Positions 15,487 to 24,126 of a DNA stretch of 40,563 bases are shown here, one piece after another; the first letter of the stretch is position 1; each line of letters starts with the position of its first letter. Both the position numbers and the translations under genes were made by a program. Source of the stretch: Verrucolacustris sp044348085 (lineage in GTDB: Bacteria; Verrucomicrobiota; Verrucomicrobiia; Methylacidiphilales; Verrucolacustridaceae). Under the pieces are notes generated by a model. The model saw nothing but the letters and a program-made list of their open reading frames with translations, did not search any database and was not told where the DNA came from. Location of the stretch: positions 1 to 40,563 of the forward strand of contig JBIKTM010000013.1 in NCBI GenBank assembly GCA_044348085.1. The letters are read 5' to 3'.

Positions 15487-17184
15487 CTATCGCCACTGGC
15501 TTCGACGCATTCCGAAGTAGGCAAGAACTCCTCCTAACCCCAGGTGCACAAATAGAATCCAGATAGAAACTGTAGACCCTGCTAATGGGGTTTCCGTGAT
15601 AAAACGAACCAAATCGTAGAATCGTGTTTCCCTCAGGGTTTGAAGATAACAAGACCATGCCCAGTAAGCGCTTATGAATGGGCGTGTTAGAGTTCCTAGG
15701 AAGTCTGGAAGGGCTAAGATTGCTCCAGAAAGGGGAAGCTGAAATCCAACCAGATACAGACTACCTAAAGAGGCCTGTTCTGACGAAGAAGCCCAGCTGG
15801 AGATTGCCAAACAGAGCGCAGTGACTGCACCTGTTAGAAAGAAGAATGGCAAAAACTGATCCAAGAGATTTCCCGGAAATTGGCATACCGCCCGCACAAA
15901 AAGGGTCATCCATATCGATTGAGCCAAGACCAAAAAAGAAAGAAAGAATCCCATTCCAAACAGAGCAGAGCCGGTGCGCAGACCTGCCAGCTTCTCCTTC
16001 TCTAAAATGGGTCGTTCCCCAATCACTTCTCGGGCGGAATTGTTGGAGCCCATAAGAGCCAGGAGAATAACTTGAAACATCGCAAGTCCACTAACAAGGG
16101 TGCCCACCCGGCTCGACTGAATTGTAAAAGCAAGGGAGTCACGAAGCTGCTCGACTACACCTGTGTCGGACGACATAGCCATGTTTCGAACTTCTGGGAG
16201 TCCGCGATAGGCAAATAAAGTAACAACAGCGGGAAATATGAGAAGCAGGGAAAGCTGAAGAAATACTTGTGCAGGATCCCGAAAGAATATTTTCAGTCGA
16301 CGACACAGCCATGTCCACGACTGGGAAAGGAAGCCGGGCAATTGAAGAGCCTCTTCCTTTTCATCCGCGATCGTCATGGACTCTAATTCGCCAAGAATAT
16401 TCCGAGGAGTCATCCCGTCCGGCTTGGCCACCTCATTCCAATCCTGCTCCCATGCTTCAGGTTCTCGCTGTGCAAGGGCGGGGTATATCATTTCGGGGTT
16501 CTTTACTTGGAAATATTGGGCTAGATCCCGAGGATCTGCGGAGAAAGCGAGTCTCCCGCCAGTTAAAACTGTAATCGAATCATACACCTCAATCTGTCGT
16601 AAGCTGTGGGTAACAAGCAAAACAAGTCGCCCCTGCTCTTGGGAAAGGGAAGATAGTAGTTCGGTAATTTCCTCCTCCGATTTCGGGTCCAGTCCGCTGG
16701 TGACTTCGTCGGCAAGAAGAAGGCTGGGTTGTGTGGTGAGCTCCATGGCTAACCCCAAGCGTCGGAGTTGTCCGCCCGATAGGACACCGGCCATGCGATT
16801 CTGTAGTTCGGTAAGCCCAGTCTCCTCAGATACCTGATCAACGGTGGATGCAATTTCTTGAGGTGTGCCTTTTTTTCTGAGGCGAGCGCAGTAGAGAAGA
16901 TTTTCTCGAACAGTCAGGCGGGGGTGTGTACAGCTGAACTGGGGGACGTAGCCCAACTGATGGGCGGGAAGATCCTCGTTTTCAAGGTTTTTGCCCTGCC
17001 AGAAAAGGGACCCAGACGTATGGGGGAGGATACCTGCGATGACTTTGAGTAAGGTGCTTTTCCCGCAACCAGAAGGGCCTAAAATTGCCCCGAAATGGCT
17101 TGCTGGATATAAAACTGAAATATTGGAGAGCAGAGGGGTCTCTTCTCCCTCGATTTGAAGTTGGATCGAATCAAGTACAAGCAC
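15487..17184 (-). CDS. ABC transporter half-transporter, ATPase fused to ABC-2 permease
   Basis: 565-residue fusion in the ABCG (White) order: ATPase first, permease second. ATPase: Walker A GPSGCGKST (36-44), Q-loop near PQFS (81-84), signature LSGGQ (135-139), Walker B LLLADE (155-160) and H-loop VTHS (about 195). The permease begins near residue 300 (RRLKIFFRDPAQVFLQLSLL) and has about six hydrophobic segments. ABC-2 proteins usually export lipids, polysaccharides or drugs; the substrate is unknown. It must dimerise, since one polypeptide has one ATPase and one permease. Start is GTG. The two downstream genes encode an anchored and an exported envelope protein, which suggests a dedicated export or envelope-assembly system. 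Confidence 0.88.
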   Translation of the reverse strand: MLVLDSIQLQIEGEETPLLSNISVLYPASHFGAILGPSGCGKSTLLKVIAGILPHTSGSLFWQGKNLENEDLPAHQLGYVPQFSCTHPRLTVRENLLYCARLRKKGTPQEIASTVDQVSEETGLTELQNRMAGVLSGGQLRRLGLAMELTTQPSLLLADEVTSGLDPKSEEEITELLSSLSQEQGRLVLLVTHSLRQIEVYDSITVLTGGRLAFSADPRDLAQYFQVKNPEMIYPALAQREPEAWEQDWNEVAKPDGMTPRNILGELESMTIADEKEEALQLPGFLSQSWTWLCRRLKIFFRDPAQVFLQLSLLLIFPAVVTLFAYRGLPEVRNMAMSSDTGVVEQLRDSLAFTIQSSRVGTLVSGLAMFQVILLALMGSNNSAREVIGERPILEKEKLAGLRTGSALFGMGFFLSFLVLAQSIWMTLFVRAVCQFPGNLLDQFLPFFFLTGAVTALCLAISSWASSSEQASLGSLYLVGFQLPLSGAILALPDFLGTLTRPFISAYWAWSCYLQTLRETRFYDLVRFITETPLAGSTVSIWILFVHLGLGGVLAYFGMRRSQWR

Positions 17185-17266
17185 CCAACAAGAGAAAACC
17201 CTTTGTGGTGCAAAGGCAACGTGGAAAAGTGCTCCCGCCCAGATCGCTTTATGCTAAAATCTGGAA

Positions 17267-18688
17267 ATGAAGGAATCTCATCAGGCGCACAAGGGGTCTC
17301 CATTACGATGGATTTTGGGAGGAGGGGTTGTGCTTCTTGTCGTCATAGGAGTTGCTCTAGCTGCCTTTTTGCCTGTTTGGATCGTTCAGTGGTTGGGGGG
17401 CAAGGATTTTCAGAAATTGGCATCCCAGCAAGTTTCTTCTCTTCTTCAAACTGAGGGGGACTTTCAATCGCTAGAGTGGTCCTCATTTTCCGTCTACACA
17501 CCAGGATTCAAGTCTCGTCCTGGGGCGTCAGGACCGTGGATTTGGGATTTCCAAGATATCCGGACGGAAATCTCTCCACGTCTTCTCTTAGACCGCATTC
17601 TTCGCTTTTCTGAAATCACAATTGGACGACTCGCCATTCAATCAGGGAGTAATGTAACCATCCCTCGGGAGGTTTCTCCTGCTCCTGCGTCTCGTGAGGG
17701 TTCTAGCGCGGAACTCTTTCGCGATGTGCAGGTAGGGAAGATCGAAATTCGTGATTTTCAAATCGTCCCATCTCCAAAAACAAGTGGATGGGGCGCAAAG
17801 GGAATTCTTGCTCAGATTAAACCGAGTAAGCAAAAGACGGATTTCACATTCCAGCATGGTTTTATACAAACCCCATTGAACTGGCTGGGTGAGGTTTCTC
17901 TAGTTGAAGCGAAGGGACGATATGTAGAGCCTACGCTTTTTCTGACCGAACTTTTACTGAAAGGAAAAACGGGGGGATCGATGGACATGTCCGGTGAAGT
18001 AACTCCCGGGAAAGCGCCACAAGCCAAGGGAAGAGTTTCCTGGGAGAAGTGGCCTATACCAGGTGGCAAAATTGGTGTTGGTTTATTTGAGATTCCCGCA
18101 TCGATGTCAGGTGAGTTCATTTTACAAGAGTTTCGAAAAGATGGACCTGTTGGGAAAGGGCAGGTTCGTCTGGTGGATGCCAGGCTTGAGCCCGGCAAGG
18201 GCTCTGAGACCGTGCTGGGTCTTCTAGGATTACTTACGGGAGAACCCAGGTTGCGGGGATGCCCCCTGACCACTGCTAAGGCATCTTGGTTCATGCAACC
18301 CAATGCTTATGATATCACCGAGATTGTGGCCGAGGCTCCAGGTCTATTACGCGCAGTCGGCCAAATCCAAATCCGCGGTCAAGGGCTGAGCGGAAGGATT
18401 GAATTAGGCTTAGAAGGGGATTTAGGCCGCAAAGTGAATGCCTTGACCGGGGGCGAATGCTTTTCTCGTTTGGAAAATGGTTACTCAGTTCAGTCCATTC
18501 AGATTTCAGGGACGATGGATTCGCCTCGAAACGATCTCCAGCCCAAGCTCACCGCTGCACTAACTCGAACAGCGATTCGCACGGGAGCGCAAATCTTAGA
18601 AAAAGCAGCTGGGGCTCAGGGATCAGGGGATGCGGCGGGTGCTGCGGTGAACGTTCTTAAGAGTTTATTTGGCCCCGCACCCAAATAA
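17267..18688 (+). CDS. AsmA-like envelope protein
   Basis: 473-residue protein with a single N-terminal transmembrane helix (about 14-40, WILGGGVVLLVVIGVALAAF) and a long, mostly beta-strand exported part. The architecture, the phrase LASQQVSSLL after the helix and the C-terminal ISGTMDSPRNDLQPKL stretch (like the 'I.GT...P...' ending of AsmA/TamB relatives) point to an AsmA-like protein. Such proteins are linked to lipid transport and outer-membrane assembly. The gene is divergent from the ABC transporter operon across an 82-base spacer and converges on the DUF1844 gene. Family assignment is moderate; sequence identity to E. coli AsmA would be low. Confidence 0.72.
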   Translation: MKESHQAHKGSPLRWILGGGVVLLVVIGVALAAFLPVWIVQWLGGKDFQKLASQQVSSLLQTEGDFQSLEWSSFSVYTPGFKSRPGASGPWIWDFQDIRTEISPRLLLDRILRFSEITIGRLAIQSGSNVTIPREVSPAPASREGSSAELFRDVQVGKIEIRDFQIVPSPKTSGWGAKGILAQIKPSKQKTDFTFQHGFIQTPLNWLGEVSLVEAKGRYVEPTLFLTELLLKGKTGGSMDMSGEVTPGKAPQAKGRVSWEKWPIPGGKIGVGLFEIPASMSGEFILQEFRKDGPVGKGQVRLVDARLEPGKGSETVLGLLGLLTGEPRLRGCPLTTAKASWFMQPNAYDITEIVAEAPGLLRAVGQIQIRGQGLSGRIELGLEGDLGRKVNALTGGECFSRLENGYSVQSIQISGTMDSPRNDLQPKLTAALTRTAIRTGAQILEKAAGAQGSGDAAGAAVNVLKSLFGPAPK

Positions 18689-18700
18689 ATCCATCAGGCT

Positions 18701-19165
18701 CTATCCGTAGCTTTTATAGTACTTCTTTTTCTCATCTGCTTCTGCCGTAACCGTGGGGGCAGGGGAGGGAGTTGCCTTTGGCGCTGCAGGGTCTGGAGTC
18801 TCTTCAGAAATCATTTCATCTTCCTCAAGTGCAGACATGTCAACTTGAGGACCGCGATCTGGCATCATTCCGACAGGAGTTCCGCCACTTGCCTCCACAA
18901 ACGCCAACTGAACTTGCTGGAGGGCTTCCGTAATAATCTTTGTCTCTTGGGGTGATAAGTTTCCCTCCGTTTTGATGCGAATCAGTTCAAGGTGATCAAT
19001 CATCATTTTTGCCGCTTGTAGATTAGGAGGGATTCGATCGCCCTCAGGGGTGGGAATACGACCTAATACATATAAAATATTCTGAGCCTGAACCATGACG
19101 AACTGGACAAACCGCTTCGTCATTTCCGAGTTCAAGGCAGGGTTATTCTTTTGGATCTCGGCCAT
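18701..19165 (-). CDS. DUF1844 domain-containing protein
   Basis: 154 residues. Residues 12-100 match the DUF1844 pattern: a conserved MVQAQNILYVLGRIP segment, then NLQAAKMMIDHLELIRIKTEGNLSP, ending LQQVQLAFVE. The remaining 55 residues are acidic, rich in Pro and Ala, and look disordered. Soluble and of unknown function. It follows the Minf_1886-family gene with a single base between, so the two are almost certainly cotranscribed downstream of leuS. Confidence 0.88.
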   Translation of the reverse strand: MAEIQKNNPALNSEMTKRFVQFVMVQAQNILYVLGRIPTPEGDRIPPNLQAAKMMIDHLELIRIKTEGNLSPQETKIITEALQQVQLAFVEASGGTPVGMMPDRGPQVDMSALEEDEMISEETPDPAAPKATPSPAPTVTAEADEKKKYYKSYG

Positions 19166-19166
19166 A

Positions 19167-19652
19167 TTATGATTTCTTTTGGGAAGACGTGGAGTCGGAC
19201 TTCCTTTTTCTGCGAACCGCAGCCGAAGGGGCGAATTCCCGGCGGACCTTTTTGAGTTGAGGCTTGTTTTGGGAGGGCTGAAATGGAGTCACAAAAGCTT
19301 CTGTGAACGTCCATATTTCTTGAAAATCCTCCGGTCGATCCGTATCGCTCTTGCCCAAGATTCCATATTGAACCAGGTGAAAGACAATATCTCCCACCTG
19401 AGCACAGTTTTGTATTCCCCACTCATTTAAAACAGTTTTGGCCATTGGGCCGAATTCATTTAGGGCTAACTGGCGAAAACCCTCTAAAAGCTCATGCCCA
19501 CGGACATGGGAGGGCTTTTTGTCTTCCCCTCGTCCTAGTTTTCGGAGGGACTGATCCAGAGAGCGTCTTACAAAATCGAATGCGGCTGGTGCAAAACGAG
19601 GATCGGTTTCCCGGATCCTCTTTATGGCTTCAGGTAGTGAAAGGAGGCTCAC
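19167..19652 (-). CDS. Minf_1886 family protein
   Basis: 161-residue soluble protein of unknown function. It resembles the family named after Methylacidiphilum Minf_1886, found mainly in Verrucomicrobiota and Planctomycetota: an N-terminal helical region (RFAPAAFDFVRRSLDQSL), HVRGHELLEGFRQLALNEFGPMAKTVLNEWGI, then VGDIVFHLVQYGIL. The C-terminal 40 residues are strongly basic (KKVRREFAP, RRKRKSD), suggesting nucleic-acid or ribosome contact. Start is GTG. Together with the DUF1844 gene it is one of the better phylum markers in the window. Confidence 0.85.
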   Translation of the reverse strand: MSLLSLPEAIKRIRETDPRFAPAAFDFVRRSLDQSLRKLGRGEDKKPSHVRGHELLEGFRQLALNEFGPMAKTVLNEWGIQNCAQVGDIVFHLVQYGILGKSDTDRPEDFQEIWTFTEAFVTPFQPSQNKPQLKKVRREFAPSAAVRRKRKSDSTSSQKKS

Positions 19653-19691
19653 GACAAAATTATGATCGAAGGTTAGTGATTTGTCTACGGG

Positions 19692-19796
19692 TTACGCAAA
19701 GTTACGCCATCCCCGCCAAGCGGAGACAAGCAGAAGCAGTAGGCCAAACCCAAGAATCAGGGCTCTTTCGCGACGTCTTAAATCCCAGCTTTTCAC
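19692..19796 (-). CDS. 34-residue single-pass membrane protein overlapping leuS
   Basis: Short gene starting at a GTG (19796) that overlaps the leuS stop by four bases (GTGA) and ending at TAA 19692-19694. The product, MKSWDLRRRERALILGFGLL plus LLLVSAWRGWRNFA, has a basic N-terminus and a single hydrophobic helix, so it would sit in the membrane with the N-terminus in the cytoplasm. The leading DLRRRERALILGFGLLLL resembles the membrane anchor at the start of some ComEA-like helix-hairpin-helix proteins, so it could be a shortened relative, but no DNA-binding part follows. The four-base overlap and sensible composition support a real gene; function unknown. Confidence 0.5.
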   Translation of the reverse strand: MKSWDLRRRERALILGFGLLLLLVSAWRGWRNFA

Positions 19797-22255
19797 GGGC
19801 AGATACAGTTTACGATTCTTCCTGGAACAATAATAATCTTCTCAATTTTCTTCCCCGAACTCCAAGCCGATAGATCGGGATGATTGCGAACAACCGCCTC
19901 AATTTCCTCCCGCGTCGCAGAAGGGGAGACGACAATCTTTCCCCTGACTTTGCTATTGATCTGAATCGGCAATTCTACGGTTGTATCCACGAGATCCTCA
20001 GACTTAAAAGTGGGCCATTCGGATAAACTGACCAATCCCTTTCCACCTAAGCGAGACCAGACTTCTTCAGCTAGATGCGGAGCGAAAGGCGCGAGGAGGC
20101 GGCTTAGCTGAAGAACTGCTTTTTTCGGGCGCTTAGAAAGTCCTGTAAGGTGATTCACCAGAATCATAAGTGCGGAAATCGCCGTGTTCATCTGCAGATT
20201 CTCAATATCCTCTGTGACCTTCGCTGTGGTTTTTGCCAATGCCCGAACGGTTTCTGGATCAGGATTGGTGTCGGTTAGGGAAGGAGAGTCGATCCAATCC
20301 CCCGATTCAGTTTCCTCGCAAATGAGACGCCAGACTCGGGCAAGAAAACGGACTGCCCCTTCCATCCCTTTCGAACTCCATGGCTTCATCTGCTCCAGCG
20401 GTCCCATAAACATTTCAAATACACGCAAAGCGTCCGCACCATGTTCTGCAATGACCTTATCAGGGTTCACCACATTACCAACCGACTTTGACATTTTGCG
20501 GTTATCCTCCCCAAGAATAATCCCTTGGTTGACCAATCTGCGGAATGGTTCGGGATGGGAAACGATTTTTAGGTCAAAAAGTACTTTATGCCAAAAGCGT
20601 GCGTACAAAAGATGAAGGACTGCATGTTCAGCTCCGCCCACATACAGATCCACTCCACCTTGGCTCATCCAATATTTCTCAGCATCTGTACCACATAGGG
20701 CTTGAGCGTTCTGAGCATCGCAAAAACGCAAGTAGTACCAGCAAGATCCTGCCCACTGGGGCATGGTATTGGTTTCCCTCATTCGACCATCCGGCATTGT
20801 TCGCCAAGCCACAGCCTTGGACAAAGGGGGTTCGCCAGAAGGAGAGGGCTGATAGTCCACCATCTCGGGCAGGGTGAGGGGGAGATCTTGCTCGGATAAC
20901 GACTCATGACGATCTCCTCGCCAAGCAATTGGGAAAGGTTCACCCCAATATCTTTGACGAGAAAAAAGCCAGTCCCGCAATTTGTAGCGAATTTGAGGCC
21001 GCCCCTTGTCGTTCTTTTCAAGCCACCTCACAACTTCCTTCTTGGCTTCGGAGGTTTGTTTTCCATCGATAAAAGCCGAGTTGAAATTTATGCCTTCTCC
21101 TGAAAAGCAAATTCCGGGTTTATGATTTTGAGGGGGTTGAACTACAAACCGAATCGGTAGTTGAAAAGTCTCCGCAAACGCGAAATCCCGTTCGTCATGG
21201 GCGGGGACAGCCATGACAGCTCCCGTTCCATATGATGCGAGGACATAATCAGCAATCCAGATTGGGATTTTATCTCCATTGACGGGATTGATGGCAAAGA
21301 CTCCCAAGGGGACCCCCGTCTTTGTTTTTGCGAGGTCGGTTCGATCCAAGTCGGATTTAGAGGCTATACTCTTTCGATAGGCTTCCACAGCCAATCGCTG
21401 TTCAGGGGATGTTAGAGAGGAAACGCTAGGATGCTCAGGGGCCAAAACGACATAGGTAGCTCCAAAAAGAGTGTCGGGGCGCGTCGTGTACACGGGTATT
21501 TTTTGATTTGTCCCATCCACCAAGAAATCCACCTCGGCCCCTTCGCTTTTTCCAATCCAGTTACGTTGCATCTCCTTCAACGACTCTGGCCAATCAAGGA
21601 GATCGAGGTCCTGGAGTAGACGTTCTGCATATGCAGTAATTTTGAGCATCCATTGGCGCATGGGTCGTCTCTCCACGGGGTGATTGCCGCGCTCTGATTG
21701 GGGGCCGTCTGGTGTATTGAGAATCTCTTCATTGGCGAGGACGGTTCCAAGGGCAGGGCAGTACCAAACGGGCGCTTCAGCCACATAGGCGAGACCTTTC
21801 TCGTAAAGCTTTAGAAAGATCCACTGTGTCCAACGAAAATATTTTGGATCGGTGGTATCAATCTCGCGGGACCAGTCATAACTAAAGCCCATTGCCTGAA
21901 TCTGCCTCTTGAAGTTAGCAATATTCTTTGCCGTCGTGACTCGGGGGTGTGTGCCCGTTTGAACCGCATGCTGCTCAGCAGGGAGTCCAAAAGCGTCCCA
22001 TCCCATGGGGTGCAGAACATTGCAACCCTTCATTCTCCAGTATCGCGCCACGATATCGGTCGCAGTGTATCCCTCGAGATGTCCGACGTGGAGTCCCGAA
22101 CCCGAAGGGTAGGGGAACATATCTAAAATATATTTTTTAGGCTTCTCGGAGCCAGGTTGACCAGGTTGCGCCGCGCGGAAGCTGTCTGCTTTGGCCCAAG
22201 CGGCCTGCCAGCGGGGTTCGATTTCAGCAAAAGGATATGGCGCGCGGGTTGGCAT
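19793..22255 (-). CDS. leuS: Leucine--tRNA ligase
   Basis: Class I synthetase charging tRNA-Leu (820 residues, normal for bacterial LeuS). Signatures: PYPSGSGLHVGHLEGYTATD (HIGH-type motif HVGH at 56-59), the CP1 editing insertion with TTRPDTLFGATYVVLAPEHP (tRNA hydrolysis region) and GTGAVMAVPAHDERD, then WAGSCWYYLRFCD and KMSKSVGN (about 585-592). The C-terminal part carries the helical anticodon-binding domain. Divergent from rdgB across a 34-base spacer. First gene of a four-gene minus-strand unit with the 34-residue membrane protein, the Minf_1886 protein and the DUF1844 protein. Confidence 0.97.
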   Translation of the reverse strand: MPTRAPYPFAEIEPRWQAAWAKADSFRAAQPGQPGSEKPKKYILDMFPYPSGSGLHVGHLEGYTATDIVARYWRMKGCNVLHPMGWDAFGLPAEQHAVQTGTHPRVTTAKNIANFKRQIQAMGFSYDWSREIDTTDPKYFRWTQWIFLKLYEKGLAYVAEAPVWYCPALGTVLANEEILNTPDGPQSERGNHPVERRPMRQWMLKITAYAERLLQDLDLLDWPESLKEMQRNWIGKSEGAEVDFLVDGTNQKIPVYTTRPDTLFGATYVVLAPEHPSVSSLTSPEQRLAVEAYRKSIASKSDLDRTDLAKTKTGVPLGVFAINPVNGDKIPIWIADYVLASYGTGAVMAVPAHDERDFAFAETFQLPIRFVVQPPQNHKPGICFSGEGINFNSAFIDGKQTSEAKKEVVRWLEKNDKGRPQIRYKLRDWLFSRQRYWGEPFPIAWRGDRHESLSEQDLPLTLPEMVDYQPSPSGEPPLSKAVAWRTMPDGRMRETNTMPQWAGSCWYYLRFCDAQNAQALCGTDAEKYWMSQGGVDLYVGGAEHAVLHLLYARFWHKVLFDLKIVSHPEPFRRLVNQGIILGEDNRKMSKSVGNVVNPDKVIAEHGADALRVFEMFMGPLEQMKPWSSKGMEGAVRFLARVWRLICEETESGDWIDSPSLTDTNPDPETVRALAKTTAKVTEDIENLQMNTAISALMILVNHLTGLSKRPKKAVLQLSRLLAPFAPHLAEEVWSRLGGKGLVSLSEWPTFKSEDLVDTTVELPIQINSKVRGKIVVSPSATREEIEAVVRNHPDLSAWSSGKKIEKIIIVPGRIVNCICP

Positions 22256-22289
22256 AAGGACGTTAAGGAGTTATTAAACGCAAAGCGCT

Positions 22290-22928
22290 ATGCCAAGTCC
22301 AACATCCACTGCCAGACCCACCTTATGGATTGCCACTAAAAATCGAGGCAAAACACGAGAATTTAAACTTCTTCTCGCGAGATGGGCTTTTATTCGTGAT
22401 CTTTACTCTTATCCGAAACTTCCTGAAATCAAGGAGACGGGTGACACATTCTTCGCCAACGCAAAGATCAAAGCGGTTACGTTGAGTCAGGAATTATGCG
22501 GAAGACTCATTCTTGCGGACGACAGCGGTCTGATTGTGCCAGCACTGGGGGGTCATCCTGGAGTTCGTTCAGCAAGGTATGCGGGACCTCAATCCACCCC
22601 AGAAAAGAATCGCCGTAAGCTATTAAAAAAGATGGTTGGGCTTAGTGGGAGTGGTCGCAAGGCTTACTTCCAAGCCACCTTGGTTTTAGCTAGGAACGGG
22701 CGGATTTTGGGCACGAAAAGCGCCCGGATTTGGGGTCAAATTACCAAGGCGGAACGGGGGTCAGGGGGCTTTGGATATGACCCTATATTTCAACCACGCG
22801 GTTTCCGTAAGACCTTTGGAGAGCTTCCTGCGTCTCTAAAAAAACGGATAAGCCATAGAGCACGTGCCGCACGAGCGATCAGAACCTTATTGAGCAGGGA
22901 AATCAAGGCTTCTCGTGGTAAAGTGTAA
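22290..22928 (+). CDS. rdgB: Non-canonical purine NTP pyrophosphatase (RdgB/HAM1 family)
   Basis: Hydrolyses ITP, dITP and XTP to monophosphates, keeping deaminated purines out of nucleic acids. 212 residues. Motifs: ATKNRGKTREF (substrate-binding N-terminus), LADDSGLIVPALGGHPGVRSARYAG (catalytic Asp), GFGYDPIF and the SHRARA C-terminal signature, with Arg in place of the more common Lys spacing. The C-terminus is unusually basic. Starts 34 bases from leuS on the other strand and converges on lepB. Confidence 0.94.
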   Translation: MPSPTSTARPTLWIATKNRGKTREFKLLLARWAFIRDLYSYPKLPEIKETGDTFFANAKIKAVTLSQELCGRLILADDSGLIVPALGGHPGVRSARYAGPQSTPEKNRRKLLKKMVGLSGSGRKAYFQATLVLARNGRILGTKSARIWGQITKAERGSGGFGYDPIFQPRGFRKTFGELPASLKKRISHRARAARAIRTLLSREIKASRGKV

Positions 22929-22985
22929 GTTTGATACAATATTTATTGTGCGACAAATAGTCCTAAGAACGGACAGATACTATAC

Positions 22986-24122
22986 CTATCGAATCCAGCC
23001 CCAGCGGCTAGTGAACGGCCAATAAACGAAGGCGCCTTTTCCAACTAGATTAGCTGCTGGTACGGCTCCCCAGCCCCTTGAATCAAAGCTATTCGGGCTA
23101 TTGTCTCCCATGGCCCAGTAATCACGTCCAGGGACACGATAAGTATCGTTTGGGTTATTCAGGTAGGATTGCCCCAATGTATATCCAGGATAGCCATTCG
23201 TTTTGCTCGCGACTCGAATGTGTGCGGGATCAGTCGCAGGAGCTCCATCAATCCAAAGTTCTGGCGGTCTGACCTGCAAAAGATCTCCACCCAGCGCCAC
23301 ACACCGTTTGATATAGTATTGAGACCCTTCGATTCCACGTAACCGTAGCCCTGACTCGATGCCATCAATTTTTTCGGTCGTAAAAACAAAGGTTTCAGCC
23401 CTTTTGGGCTTCCGAAAGTGGTAGATAAATTTGTTTACAAAAAGGTGATCGCCAGTCGCTGAGGTGAAGTTTACGAGAACATCTCCCTTTTTGACCTGAT
23501 CCCCACTTCGAACCTTAAGGCCCCCTTCCCGGGCCTCTTGAAGGCCGCACACCACGAACTCTTTCCAGCCATCCGCAAGAATCTCAGTGGTTGTCCAAGG
23601 GATAAATCCAAACAGACGTCCTTCACGAACGGATACAATCTGACCTTCGCGTGGCGCTACTGCCTTATGATAACTTTTTCCCTCTTTCGCCAACTCAAAG
23701 ATACGCATTGGCCATGAGGGTGGATTCTCATCTTCAGGTTGGTTTAAAATTCCAAGAAGAGTGGGCCGCATCGAGTGGGTTGGAATCTTGAAGGGCTGTA
23801 AAAAATAAGCTCGTACTCCTAAGGCTAAAACAATCGCGACTAGCGCGACTTCAGCGTTTTCCTTCCGCCCATGATGACGATCGGTTCGAAGTAAATCACC
23901 ATACTCTTTTTCCAATTGCGCCAGAAGGTCACTGCGACGCTGACTTGGGGTTGTGATACGCAAACCCTCCGCGCAAATCTCTCGTGCTTGATTCAATCGC
24001 TCTACCAGTTTCTCGGGCAAAACATCCCGTCCGTAATGAACTCGTTTGGCAAGAAAGTGAGCCATGGCATGGAGGTGCTTCCTCTCCTCCTTAGCTCTGC
24101 CGAAAAAAAGAAAATCAATCAC
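22986..24122 (-). CDS. lepB: Signal peptidase I
   Basis: Membrane serine protease that removes signal peptides from exported proteins. 378 residues; start is GTG. Features in order: a helical cytoplasmic N-terminus of about 88 residues, a transmembrane helix (about 90-108), catalytic Ser117 in PTHSMRPTL, catalytic Lys272 in QYYIKRCVALGGD, and the MGDNSPNSFDSRGWGAVP box (about 341). Compared with a compact LepB there is a long insertion between Ser and Lys (about 125-235), containing KEGKSYHKAVAPREGQIV and GDHLFVNKFIYHFRKPKRAE. Directly downstream of lepA (4-base gap), an old and widespread pairing. Confidence 0.94.
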   Translation of the reverse strand: MIDFLFFGRAKEERKHLHAMAHFLAKRVHYGRDVLPEKLVERLNQAREICAEGLRITTPSQRRSDLLAQLEKEYGDLLRTDRHHGRKENAEVALVAIVLALGVRAYFLQPFKIPTHSMRPTLLGILNQPEDENPPSWPMRIFELAKEGKSYHKAVAPREGQIVSVREGRLFGFIPWTTTEILADGWKEFVVCGLQEAREGGLKVRSGDQVKKGDVLVNFTSATGDHLFVNKFIYHFRKPKRAETFVFTTEKIDGIESGLRLRGIEGSQYYIKRCVALGGDLLQVRPPELWIDGAPATDPAHIRVASKTNGYPGYTLGQSYLNNPNDTYRVPGRDYWAMGDNSPNSFDSRGWGAVPAANLVGKGAFVYWPFTSRWGWIR

Positions 24123-24126
24123 TGAT

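Noticed and set aside
22936..22949. ACAATA-TT-TATTGT dyad between rdgB and lepB as a bidirectional terminator
   Set aside because: AU-only stem with a 2-base loop and no T-tract; too weak to call.
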